Below are positions 34,801 through 43,074 of a stretch of DNA of 43,074 bases, piece by piece. The notes below the pieces were generated by a model, which was given only the letters and a program-made list of their open reading frames with translations, searched no databases and was not told where the DNA came from. Numbering within the stretch: position 1 is the first letter of the stretch; each line of letters begins with the position of its first letter. This stretch comes from Symbiodinium natans (taxonomy: Eukaryota; Sar; Dinophyceae; Suessiales; Symbiodiniaceae), in NCBI GenBank assembly GCA_905221605.1, contig CAJNDS010000780.1, forward strand, positions 856,659-899,732, in the 5' to 3' direction. A program made the position numbers and the translations under genes.

Positions 34801-37800
34801 CGGGCAGATTTCAGCGAGGTCAACGCAATGACGATGGTGATAGTTATACACAAAGGTTGTATACGTAAAGCGACAAGAGGAATGTCACCACATAGGACAA
34901 CGCGTACGGCACATGGAAAACCTTAAGAACGAAATGGAAAAAATGAAGGAAAGGAAATTCACAAGACGGCCATGGAAAACCATTGGAAAGGCCGTGGGAA
35001 AAGCCTCGTCGTAACAAAAGGAAACGTCAAACTCGGACAAAAAAAACTCCTTCCCGAGGAACCCAGCTGACTGGCTCATGGATGTGCTTTCCGGGGTAGT
35101 GCCCAACGAACAGCTCTCAACGTTCCGGCCGGCGACATGGCGGAACAGCGGGGCGGTGGTGGGCGCGTGGATGGATGGGTTGGTCCGTTGGTTGGTGCTA
35201 ATCTAGTAGAGGTAATTATGCGAAGTGGTCAGGCGGATTATGTGGAGCACATTGTGGAGCTTTTGAAGTATTTGAATGGAGGATTTTGGTGTTTGATGAA
35301 ATGTGTCTTATGGCGGTTTGTGGTCACCAATCAGGTTGACTAGTTCAGATCTTCGGATTTGGTTGCTCTTTAGTATCCTCTTTATGAGCTGTTAACCATA
35401 CGTTAAGTACGTATTTAATCTGCAGAATGTCTCTGCTAAGCTTTGAAAGGGCTTTTGTTTGCCTGGAAGCCATTGGCAGCTGCCCAGTTGCTGGGCTTTG
35501 TAAGGCTATGCTCTTTGACATTTGGAACTCCAAGAAGGACTCCATCAGCAGGCGCCGCCCTTGTCCTCCTTGTTGCCAAGTCGCTGGCTTTTTCATGAAA
35601 CGCTCCGGAGACTCGTTTGAGAATGACAACTTGACATCACCATGTAAGCTAGTTTTGGGAAAGGGGTGGCACCATGCACCAGTCAGAAACCACGTTGAAG
35701 CAAGCTTCCTACCAGTGGGCAAATCCAAAAAGCAGCTGAACCACCACAACGGCAAAAACAAAAGAAACAACACTGACGCCAATCACAGCCCCGGACGCAG
35801 GGATCAAGTCCGCCGAAGCTTGACGGCGCTGGAAGACTCCGCGGTCTTGGTTAATGCCATCGAGGAGTGTCCACGCTGTTGGCCGATGGGATTTTGACAT
35901 GGTTTGGTATCCTATATTAGCCAGATGTAGCGCTGATCCGTCCAGGAAGAATGGGCCAAGATTGACAAGGACAGTTCCGGCAGTGTGGATGCCAAGGAGT
36001 TGGCGTTCCCCGGCGATTGGATCCCGAAACGTCAAGGTCTGGCTACTGTAGATGCTACTGGTAGCAGATGGTCATAATTTCTACGAGAACCGATCAAGAC
36101 ATTCACATACCTGGCTTCTTCAAGCTATCCTGGTAGAATCGTCACGATTTCTCGACTATCCATTCTAAGCCATCCACTGTTAGACTCAGAACCATATGGT
36201 GTCAAGATCCTCATGTCTTGCCAGACCTGCAGCGAGGCTCCTGCTGCAGACCTGCGGAGAGCAGCACCCACACCCCGAGGCCGTGGCCGAGATGTTGCAC
36301 CAGATCTCAGGAGGCTGAGAAGTTGCCGGGGGGCAACCAAACGGGTCGGTAGCTTGCGGGCTCCATTTGAAAGGTTGAAGCTTGGGGTTTAAATCCTGGG
36401 TATAGTAGAGGTAGGCTGATTTGGCTCAACAAAACTTTGGTTTTGTGTCTTGCTCATGGTTGCTTTTTGGTACCCATGGAAACGCATGTATTTTGCATTA
36501 TTGTGATTATGTCTTGATGATTGGTGTTGACCGATCAAGACATACTTACTTCTGCATACTGGTAGTATGTTCATAATTTGTGGGTATATTGTATTTGTAT
36601 GATACTTGTTCTTCGTTGTCCGATGTTGTTTGCAATTTTCTGTAATTAGTCCCCTGCAATGGTCTTTATGAGATGAACACACGAAGTTGGCAGTACAATA
36701 GTAAACCTTGGGTGCTTGTTGATTGTGAGGCATCCGGAAAAGGAAAGCGTTGGACACAAATGCAATTTGAATGTAGCATTTTGTCAGCATTGCAGAGCAG
36801 CGGTATGATGTTTAACTGTAAACGCTTGCGCGCGCCGCCTCGGCAGCCGGGGTTGGCCCAAGGACAGGAAAGGAGGAAAGAGGGTTTCTGCTACAAAACG
36901 AGGTTGTAGCAAAAAGGGGTTAGGTGGGGGCGGGGGTGGGGGGCGCCTCCAAGCGATGAGGGGGGGTCCCACACAGCGGGAAAGGGGGGGGGGAATTTAG
37001 CATGGGGGAAGGGTTGGGCTAAGGGGGAAGGAGGCCGGATCCGGGTCTGCTTGTTCCAGACGCTTCTCGGGAAGCCGAGGCGAATTGGACCGTGATGATA
37101 CACACGCAACCCACGAGCCTTTCCAGGAATTTATGTTATGCAACTGTTTGGAATTTACAAGAGGGCTTTCGATCATATTCAGGCGATCAGTCATTCAGGC
37201 GTGTTGAGGCTACGCACTTGATTTTGCGAACAGGCGGTCCAGGCTAACTCAAGTAAGCTGTAGCTGGATGCTGACTGGTTCAACATTTTGTGTCTAGCTG
37301 TCAACTATATTTGTTTTGAAAATGAACCCCGTTAAACTGATTGGACAGCTAAATGGTTTTTATGGTAACATCGTTTTTATAGCCCGTTTAGATCATTTAA
37401 GACTGGGTAAATGATTGAATCCGGATCCTGCACTCATGAATGTTTCACAGACGTGTCGTAGCCCTGCTGGACTTGTTTTCAAATGCAACATGACATAAGT
37501 CTTCTCCAGGAGACGCCTGGTGGTTACGCCTTTCCCATCACTTGTCGTACTGTGCCTCTAAACCCTAAACCCTAAACCCTAAACCCCTAAACCCTAAAAG
37601 CATTGGGAGGCAAAGAGTTCGCCACCAAGCAGGACATGGTGACCTTCGTCCATCGACTCCGGGGCTCCGAACACCCCGCGGCCAAAGGTGCCGCAGTCAG
37701 CCCAACTGCCAACGCAGGGACCGCAGGGACGCAGAGCTCGGATGAAACGCAGCGGCTGTTGGCCTTGGAGGCTCAAGAGAGCTTGAGAGTCATGTGTGTC

Positions 37801-40800
37801 TACAGCTTCCGTGAGAGATCATGGTAGTACTTGCAATGATGTTAATCAAATTGCAAGTCTTCACGGCTTTTTGCGGTTGACCCAAAATGCGCACTCTTCG
37901 CTATGAGATGTCATATGATGGCACCCAGGCGCACCACACGCAGCCGCGCTTCACCTTGCCACGCCCGGGCTTTTGTCAACAGTGTGGCATCGTTCTGAAG
38001 CGGCGCTTCGCTATGTTCATGCGGGAGACCTCGTCGCCCAGCGGAAGAGGGGGTGTGATCAGTTAGGGGAGGTGGATTTGTGGGATTGAACCAGTTGTGT
38101 GTGTACAAGAACTTGAATTCCAACATCTGATCCTGGCAGAGATTAGATTCTGGATAGATCTCCAAGAAACGAAGCATTTAGGAGGAGAAACGCAGTGGAA
38201 ACTTGTCAAAGACACCATGTGTCCTTAGTGATGTACACGTACAGTCATCAGTAAATGAGCTTCCTGATACATAGTTTCAGTTTGTACGCCTGTGCTAGCC
38301 TTGGCCCTGAGGAATGTTCTTTGTCCATCTTTCATTCATCGAACAGTTCAGCAAACCCGTTTGCTATTTGATGTACCTCCCCCCAAAAGAGGCCAAAAGG
38401 GCCCTTGATCGTCTTCCATCTTCGCCTTGCCGTTCAAAGCTTGCTTCCTGCTGATGCCAAGGAGGAGGATGGAGGAAGTCGGTTTGGTGTTGCTCTGCTC
38501 CACGGGCATCGGCTTGATGCACATGGGCTCCAATGGACCCAACTCCTTAGATCTGCCAGGCCCCCTGGCGGCGTTTTTCCTGGCGCCTGACGCATCCAGT
38601 GCCAGGGAAGGTCCTCTTTTAAGCACTGGTGTGAAACCAGATGAGCACATGGTGTATGAAGAACCGGCCACTACGCGACAAGCAATAGTGAAGTTGGAGT
38701 GCTAAACACACAATAGAGCACGAGATAGCGAAGCCGGAGAACTGAAGAAGGTGATCCTAAATTCAACCCGTCCCTACATCCAAAACTAAACATGAAAGCT
38801 AGGCTATCATATCAAACCAACAATCACACACGAACATGAACAAACACACTTTGCCAACTTCTTACCGCTCTACCCCTCCTTTCCCCCCTTCCCCCAAAGC
38901 AACAGCCTACTACAGCACAAGAAACAATCTCCATCAAAATTCCACCTCCCCTACCTCCCTCCCTACCTCCCAACCCACCTGTTCAGGTAATCTCCACATG
39001 TTCTTCATTGGCTTGGCCCTGCTCTCCGCCGTCTCCTCGCTGAAGGTTTTTGGTGAGGATCGCCCCATGTTCTGGCGCGAGAGCGCCAACGGCATCAGCG
39101 TGGCGGCCTTCTTTACTGCGCGATGCCTGGGAGACTCGGCGTGTTCCGTTTAGAGGATTGGGGCGGATTGTTGGGAGGGGCCCAACGAGAGGCCCTTTGG
39201 TTGGGTCGTCGCAAAAATGCAGGTCCTCTAGGCCCATTCATTATTCTGATTCTGTTAGTGCAGTTCAGCTGGAGAGGGACTACTAGTAGCAGCTATGCAA
39301 AAGCTGATCAACCGATTCTTGGCGCGGCTTACCTTGCAAAATATCTCTGCCTGTCATATCTCAGCCTGGTGTGAGGTGTTTCTTGTGTCTTGCTAGATAG
39401 AAGGAAACATGTTCGACGTGCTCCTGCTTGGCAGCACCTACATTCTGACGCTTGGTTGGCCTTCGTTTGGGCCGTTCTGTGTAGTTAGCCGTCTCCTTTT
39501 AAGCTGGGAGAGGCAATTGTGAAGAAGAGATGTGCATAAGATGAAATGTCTGTGGCTGGCTAAGCATTTACATGCATGAACAATTCGCATCCATTGCAGT
39601 GATATTGCAGTAACAACATCTTTGTTTCCGTACACATCTCGCAGCTCTTTCGGTCCGTTAGCTTCTAACGTTGCTTGGGGCGTTTTTTCTCGGCCGCTGA
39701 GGATCTACTTCATATTGACAAGGCTGGGTTCAGTGACACAACGTTTGGGGGTTCTCTTGGCTATCCAAAGGATTTTCGAGGGCATTGGTTGCCCCTTTGT
39801 AGGCCATTAGACCCTGCAAACCTACGAATATCTACTAGTTCATGAGCCTTCTCAAACATGTGGTTTGCAAAAAGCCAGCTCACGCTTGCGACTCCCTCAA
39901 AGTGCTTGTACTTTGTGATAGCTTGTTAATTTTGCAGTGCAGGCCACCAGTGCCCTACATGGTCTACCTCATTCCTGGCATTTTGGTGGCTTTTGCTGCT
40001 GCCAGCTGGGGATACTTGCGACTTGCCGTCTATATGAACGTGAAGGTGTTTGTCGTTGAGTCTTTGGCCGGTCATGTAGCAGACTATGACAACCAAAAGG
40101 GGGCTGCTCTGAGGATTTCGACTTTGGTCCAGCCTCAAAATGCGACGACGGCCACGGTGATGTTTATCTTGGTGGGCTGTGGGATCTTGGGCAATCCTTA
40201 CAGGACTCTCAGCAGAAGACGACGGAGATGGGACCAGCGGTGGGTCAGCCACCCCCTGGATCGTTTGAGATATTAACTTTGTACCTTTGCTTTTGGGAGG
40301 CGCAGGAGAAAACTGCTTGAGGGTTGACAGGGGTCTGACAGCCGGGGTTCATGAACTGAGAAAACTTGGTGAACAGTCTCAGCGGCAAAGGCTCTTGAAC
40401 GTTTTGACCAAAGCAAAGGCTCAGTCCTCCAGGTTTTTGGAGTAGCTCAAAGCCATGGTGAAAAATTGTTGAGCAGAACCAAAGATGCCACGAGTTTTAA
40501 GATGTATTTATCGGTGTATAAGTATATATATATATACATACATAAACGTATACGTATGTATTTATCTCTTTCACCAGCTCTTTCAACGATAATGTTCATA
40601 AAACGAGTTTTCCCGTATCTTTCCTTGGTGTGTTTGATGGTGAACCAGGATGTCTGATCTCATTGACGGAGGGGCCAAAGAGGTCATGACTCTCGGCTGA
40701 AGACGGCTGTGACTGCGTCAAGCCCTATGGAAAAGATCAGGCCACACCCGACACACACAGGATACCCTTCGAGATCTTCTTTTGTTCGTTCTCGTGATTT

Positions 40801-42365
40801 GGCATGATCTTTAAAAGAATCTTTAGTCTTACTCGTGTAATGTTTAGATCGCTTTAATAAACCCTGCCCCCCCCCCCCCCCCCCCCTTTTTTCCGCGCCT
40901 GGGTCCAAACAAACTTTGAAAAGGGTCCGGGTCCTAATCATAAACCTTCGGGGGGGGGGGGGGAGGGGATGGTCTCTTCTGGTCAGAGAGAAAGACAGAG
41001 AGAGCGAGAGAGCGAGCGAGAGAGAGAGAGAGAGAGAGAGGGCCGTTGCGGCCGGGGGCCCCCTAACCCGGGGTCCTCTCAAGCGAGGAGAAGAAGAAGA
41101 AGAAGAAGAAGAAGAAGAAGAAGAAGAGAGAGAAAGAGAGAGTGAGAGAGAGAGAGAGAGAGAAAGAAAGAGAGAGAGAGAGAGGGGACGGGATTCGGGC
41201 GCGCTAGTGCGCGGCGGGGTCCGCCGGCTCTTTCAAGCCCAGAAGAAGAAGAAGAAAAGAAGAAGAAGAGCCAGACCGGCATCCACCCCGCTCGCCGGAG
41301 TTTATTAATGACACCCTTTATTATTGCGATTTGGAGGCCTCGGAAGGGGTAGCCTTGGCAAATTTGTTCGGGGGTTGTTTTTTAAAGGTTTTTAAGAAGG
41401 AATAGATGCTTTTCGGTTGGCTGCGAAGATCAGGATTTCGAAGCCTGGAGCCTTAGGGTTTAGGGTGGAGTTTTAGGGTTTAGGGTTTAGGGTTTAGGGT
41501 TTAGGGTTCTGAATCAGTTGAGGCACTCTCTAGGATTGCCTCTGCTGAAGTGCGGCACTCTCAGCCGTACGGTCTTGGCCTCGATTGAGAAGAGTTTGCA
41601 ACAGGAGCTCTCTCGCAAGCTTATTTGGGGTTTTTTTTTCCGGGAGCCTTCCCACTATTACCACCCGTTTATTGGATTACCACCCCCTCAAAATGGGGTT
41701 TCAGTCTCCCAACAGCCTAACGTAATGGACATTGTTCATGAAACACTTTGGGCCAAAATCCCGGCCGCAAATGTTCCCACAATTGCCACCCGCTTTTAAA
41801 GGTGATCTAAAGATTAGTAGTATAGACTTAGTCTTTGTCTGAGTTTTTTCGGCGAACCCATGCCGTTCGGCATAGATAAGCTTACACATCCTAGGATCGC
41901 TCTGTCGTTGATCCGCTGGGCATTGCCCATGTGCTTGTCGGCGACCATCGAGAGAGCCCAGGGCAAATCCCTCTGCATCGACTTGAACGTCTTGGTGGTG
42001 CATCAGGCGCCTTGGAATTAAAACGGCCAAGTCTCCTCCCCTCCCGAGACGCATGGTGTGAACAGATTGGTCACAGAGTCATAGATAATCCAGACAAGCT
42101 TTGGAACATGAGATCCAGTCCTTTAGTAGTAGCACACGCAAAGATGTAAATCATTGCCAAACCAACTGATACGTAAATCTACCGCCAGCCCCCCCAGAGC
42201 CCAAAAGTGGGCGAACAGAAGCTGCAGGCCTACCACAACGATATGTCGCAAGGGAAGTACACCCTGTGGAATCAAGGGCTCTTGGCCTTGGTGTGCACCA
42301 GCATTCTGGTGACCTTTGCAGCTTTTCTTGGCTTGAAGTTCACCAATCGGAGCAAACAGGTGTGA
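27257..42365 (+). CDS. ABCG-family (White/WBC-type) ABC half-transporter with EF-hand, ~25 exons
   Basis: This gene encodes one ATP-binding cassette followed by one membrane domain, the ABCG order. ABCG half-transporters dimerise and export lipids, sterols or hydrophobic compounds; the substrate here is unknown. Exons inferred from motifs and phase: 27257-27410, 28361-28503, 28747-28813, 30797-30835, 31229-31291, 31485-31552, 31891-31946, 32276-32361, 32993-33081, 33149-33184, 33501-33647, 33967-34056, 34446-34502, 35021-35131, 35505-35537, 35946-36002, 37618-37668, 37929-38035, 38462-38559, 38987-39121, 39404-39449, 39943-40017, 40114-40203, 41895-41955, 42198-42365. The model is about 708 residues, normal for a half-transporter. 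Most introns start with GC. The least certain parts are the junction near 33082-33148 and the exons at 35505 and 37618. Family call very strong; exact boundaries moderate. Confidence 0.9.
27585..27616. repeat. Interstitial telomere-like repeat (TTTAGGG)
   Basis: About four TTTAGGG-like units, one imperfect (GGGTTTTGGG), inside intron 1 of the ABCG gene, G-rich on the plus strand. Confidence 0.85.
28664..28695. repeat. Interstitial telomere-like repeat (CCCTAAA)
   Basis: Four CCCTAAA units in intron 2 of the ABCG gene, about 50 bp upstream of the exon 3 acceptor, in C-rich orientation relative to the gene. Confidence 0.85.
29131..29242. repeat. ~55-bp imperfect tandem repeat
   Basis: GCTGCATCTCCCAGCACAGC..GAAACC..GAACGGGTGAGC (about 29131-29180) is followed by a diverged copy, GCATCTCCAGCAGCAGC..GAAACC..CACGGGTGAGT (about 29190-29242). 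Both lie within intron 3 of the ABCG gene. Confidence 0.5.
29250..30010. repeat. Degenerate minisatellite in both orientations
   Basis: Units like GGGCACTCCA...TTCTTTGAAGATACTCTGGG occur at about 29270-29360 and 29918-30000. Inverted counterparts like ATCCCCAAAGAATGCTTGGA with TGCCCAGCCCC occur at about 29565-29710. A CCCTAAA run lies between them at 29501-29528. All of it is intronic. Confidence 0.6.
30797..34502 (+). CDS. ABCG gene, nucleotide-binding domain exons
   Basis: In order: [11 protein letters not shown] (30797-30835); [20 protein letters not shown] (31229-31291); MVAIM plus Walker A GPSGAGKT at 31502-31525; [15 protein letters not shown] (31891-31946); the Q-loop stretch [15 protein letters not shown] (to 32361); [12 protein letters not shown] (from 32993); [11 protein letters not shown] (to 33184); [19 protein letters not shown], with the ABC signature ISGGQ at 33510-33524; Walker B VLYLDEP with the catalytic Glu at about 33585-33587; D-loop SGLDS; H-loop VIHQPR with His at 33988-33990; [16 protein letters not shown] (to 34056); [17 protein letters not shown] (34446-34502). 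Every residue expected for ATP binding and hydrolysis is present, so the cassette looks functional. The domain is cytosolic. Confidence 0.92.
31016..31098. repeat. (TA)n/(CATA)n/(CA)n microsatellite
   Basis: ATATATATATATATATACATACATACACACATACACAC... in the intron between the first two cassette exons. A shorter TATATATATATACATACAT tract occurs at about 40524-40545. Confidence 0.9.
35021..37668 (+). CDS. ABCG gene, linker exons with EF-hand calcium-binding loop
   Basis: Exon 35021-35131 holds [16 protein letters not shown], the conserved motif that closes the ABCG cassette, and ends TFRP before GCGACA. Exon 35505 onward reads [11 protein letters not shown] in phase. Exon 35946-36002, between an AG|G acceptor and a GC donor, reads [19 protein letters not shown]. 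The 12-residue loop at 35964-35999 is a canonical EF-hand: D1, D3, S5, G6, V8, D9, E12. A downstream exon near 37618-37668 reads [17 protein letters not shown] and would supply the second helix; its acceptor follows a CCCTAAA run, and its ends are uncertain (AGs at 37600 and 37609 are alternatives in another phase). ABCG linkers do not normally carry EF-hands, so calcium may tune coupling between cassette and membrane domain. Confidence 0.7.
37558..37599. repeat. Telomere-like repeat beside a splice acceptor
   Basis: CTAAACCCTAAACCCTAAACCCTAAACCCCTAAACCCTAAAAG lies immediately upstream of the linker exon near 37618, where an intron's pyrimidine tract would be expected. Confidence 0.85.
37929..42365 (+). 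CDS. ABCG gene, transmembrane domain exons and C-terminus
   Basis: Exon 37929-38035 has [19 protein letters not shown], the amphipathic elbow before the first helix. Exon 38462-38559 has [20 protein letters not shown]. Exon 38987-39121 has the helix [14 protein letters not shown] and the hallmark [19 protein letters not shown]. Exon 39404-39449 has [15 protein letters not shown]. Exon 39943-40017 has [20 protein letters not shown], ending SWGY. Exon 40114-40203 has [20 protein letters not shown], ending GILGNPY. Exon 41895-41955 has [20 protein letters not shown]. The last exon (42198-42365) has a final helix, [19 protein letters not shown], then KFTNRSKQV and TGA at 42363-42365. The order matches the ABC2-type membrane domain of ABCG proteins. 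The large extracellular loop seen in some ABCGs seems short here. Confidence 0.85.
40864..41280. repeat. Poly-C/poly-G and GA/GAA low-complexity island
   Basis: A C run of about 20 at 40867-40887, a G run at about 40950-40962, (GA)n at about 40986-41040, (GAA)n at about 41088-41125, and more GA and GAA to about 41270. It sits in the intron between the exons at 40114-40203 and 41895-41955. The 130-codon Arg/Glu-only frame here is an artefact. Confidence 0.9.
41453..41508. repeat. Interstitial telomere-like repeat (TTTAGGG)
   Basis: Seven or so TTTAGGG units with one interruption, G-rich on the plus strand, in the same large intron as the low-complexity island. Confidence 0.88.
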
Positions 42366-43074
42366 AGAGCTCTTTCTGAGTTCCACCAAAAGCTTTGTCT
42401 TGTGAAAGGGCACAAAGCTGCAGGCCCTTCAAAGTCAAGGGCCTTCTTTCATAGACCCGAGCCGATGGAGGAGCCTTTTGAATTTGCACTTCTCTCTATT
42501 TGCTGGCCTGAGACGACTCGTGCGCTGAAAAAAGGCAGCTCAATCAAGACTTCGTATTACATGAAACCTCCCTGTTTAGTTTCAAACAACAAGAGATAAG
42601 GCAATAGTTAGCTAAGTGTATAGGTGCACCTTCAGTCAGCTTCAGGACTCCAGGCTTGAAGGGTTTAGGGTTTAGGGCTAGGGTTCAGGGCTTGATTGGT
42701 CTTGAGCGTCCAGGTTTGGGAGAGTTAGGCTGCTGCATGCGCCGGAGCCAGCCCCGAGTTTTTTTCTCAGGCTGGTGGAGGGAGTTGACCTTCTTGCGGG
42801 GTCCATGGTTATTTCGGTTCAGGGTTGGGATGTTCCCCTTCTCAACATTTTTTAGTAGGTGTTGAAGAAGGGCGTGGTTCTCTATTGCAGCATGCCTAGA
42901 GTCACGACTTTGTAAGGCGCAGGTTACTTTAGGTAAGCCCGAAACCCTAAGCCTAAGAACTACCTTTTGCAGGGTAACCCCAGGTTCGGGTTTGGTGATG
43001 ATAGGCTTATGATAAAGGTTCAGGCTGAGGGCTTTACATGGGGGGGTTAGGAGCCTAAGCCCTAAACCCTATGG
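42366..43074. other. 3' flank of ABCG gene, no gene seen
   Basis: Contains the 3' flank of the transporter gene, a TTTAGGG-like run at 42661-42690 and scattered GGTTTAGG/CCTAAACC fragments up to the window end. No clear polyadenylation signal or exon was identified. Confidence 0.5.

Noticed and set aside
40916-41308. 130-codon open frame rich in Arg/Glu
   Set aside because: It is a direct translation of GA and GAA microsatellites.
41895-41985. Pif1-like helicase fragment
   Set aside because: [16 protein letters not shown] first looked like a helicase motif. The part up to ATIER is bounded by AG|G and a GC donor and fits the ABCG membrane domain in phase; the resemblance depends on intron sequence.

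Overview
The window is nuclear DNA from a eukaryote, most likely a dinoflagellate (Symbiodiniaceae or a relative). I infer this from four things seen in the sequence. Genes are cut into many short exons (about 33-170 nt). Most introns I could place by protein homology and reading phase begin with GC, and a few with GA, instead of GT. The 3' splice sites are nearly always AG followed by G. Interstitial TTTAGGG/CCCTAAA runs are scattered through the window. There are no operons or ribosome binding sites, and most long open frames are not genes.

Layout. 1-3400 (+): a possible partial exon at the left edge, then exons of a polytopic membrane protein (about 1725-2806) with a possible C-terminal continuation to about 3310. 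About 3477-3872 (-): two phase-compatible exons of an unrecognised membrane protein. 4.1-11.3 kb: mostly non-coding or unassigned, with a short tandem repeat, one 335-codon open frame, repeats, a 30-nt poly-C tract and purine-rich low-complexity DNA. 11.3-19.1 kb: a large repeat array made of two near-identical ~2.6 kb units in tandem (one with a 385-bp insertion carrying nine TTCGTCGAA motifs, the other with an internal ~250-bp duplication), followed by ~555-bp tandem units sharing parts of the same sequence. 19.1-27.2 kb: one plausible isolated exon (19735-19881), a diverged direct repeat and weak open frames. 27257-42365 (+): the main gene, an ABCG (White/WBC-type) half-transporter in about 25 exons. 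The tail to 43074 shows no gene.

The ABCG gene is the best supported part. Walker A, Q-loop, signature, Walker B, D-loop, H-loop and the ABCG transmembrane motifs occur in the right order. Exon phases agree from the ATG to the TGA, apart from one unresolved junction and a loosely defined linker, giving a model of roughly 700 residues. It carries a canonical EF-hand calcium-binding loop between the nucleotide-binding and transmembrane domains, and a hydrophobic segment before the nucleotide-binding domain. This suggests a calcium-responsive exporter. All family assignments come from reading motifs by eye; no search was run.
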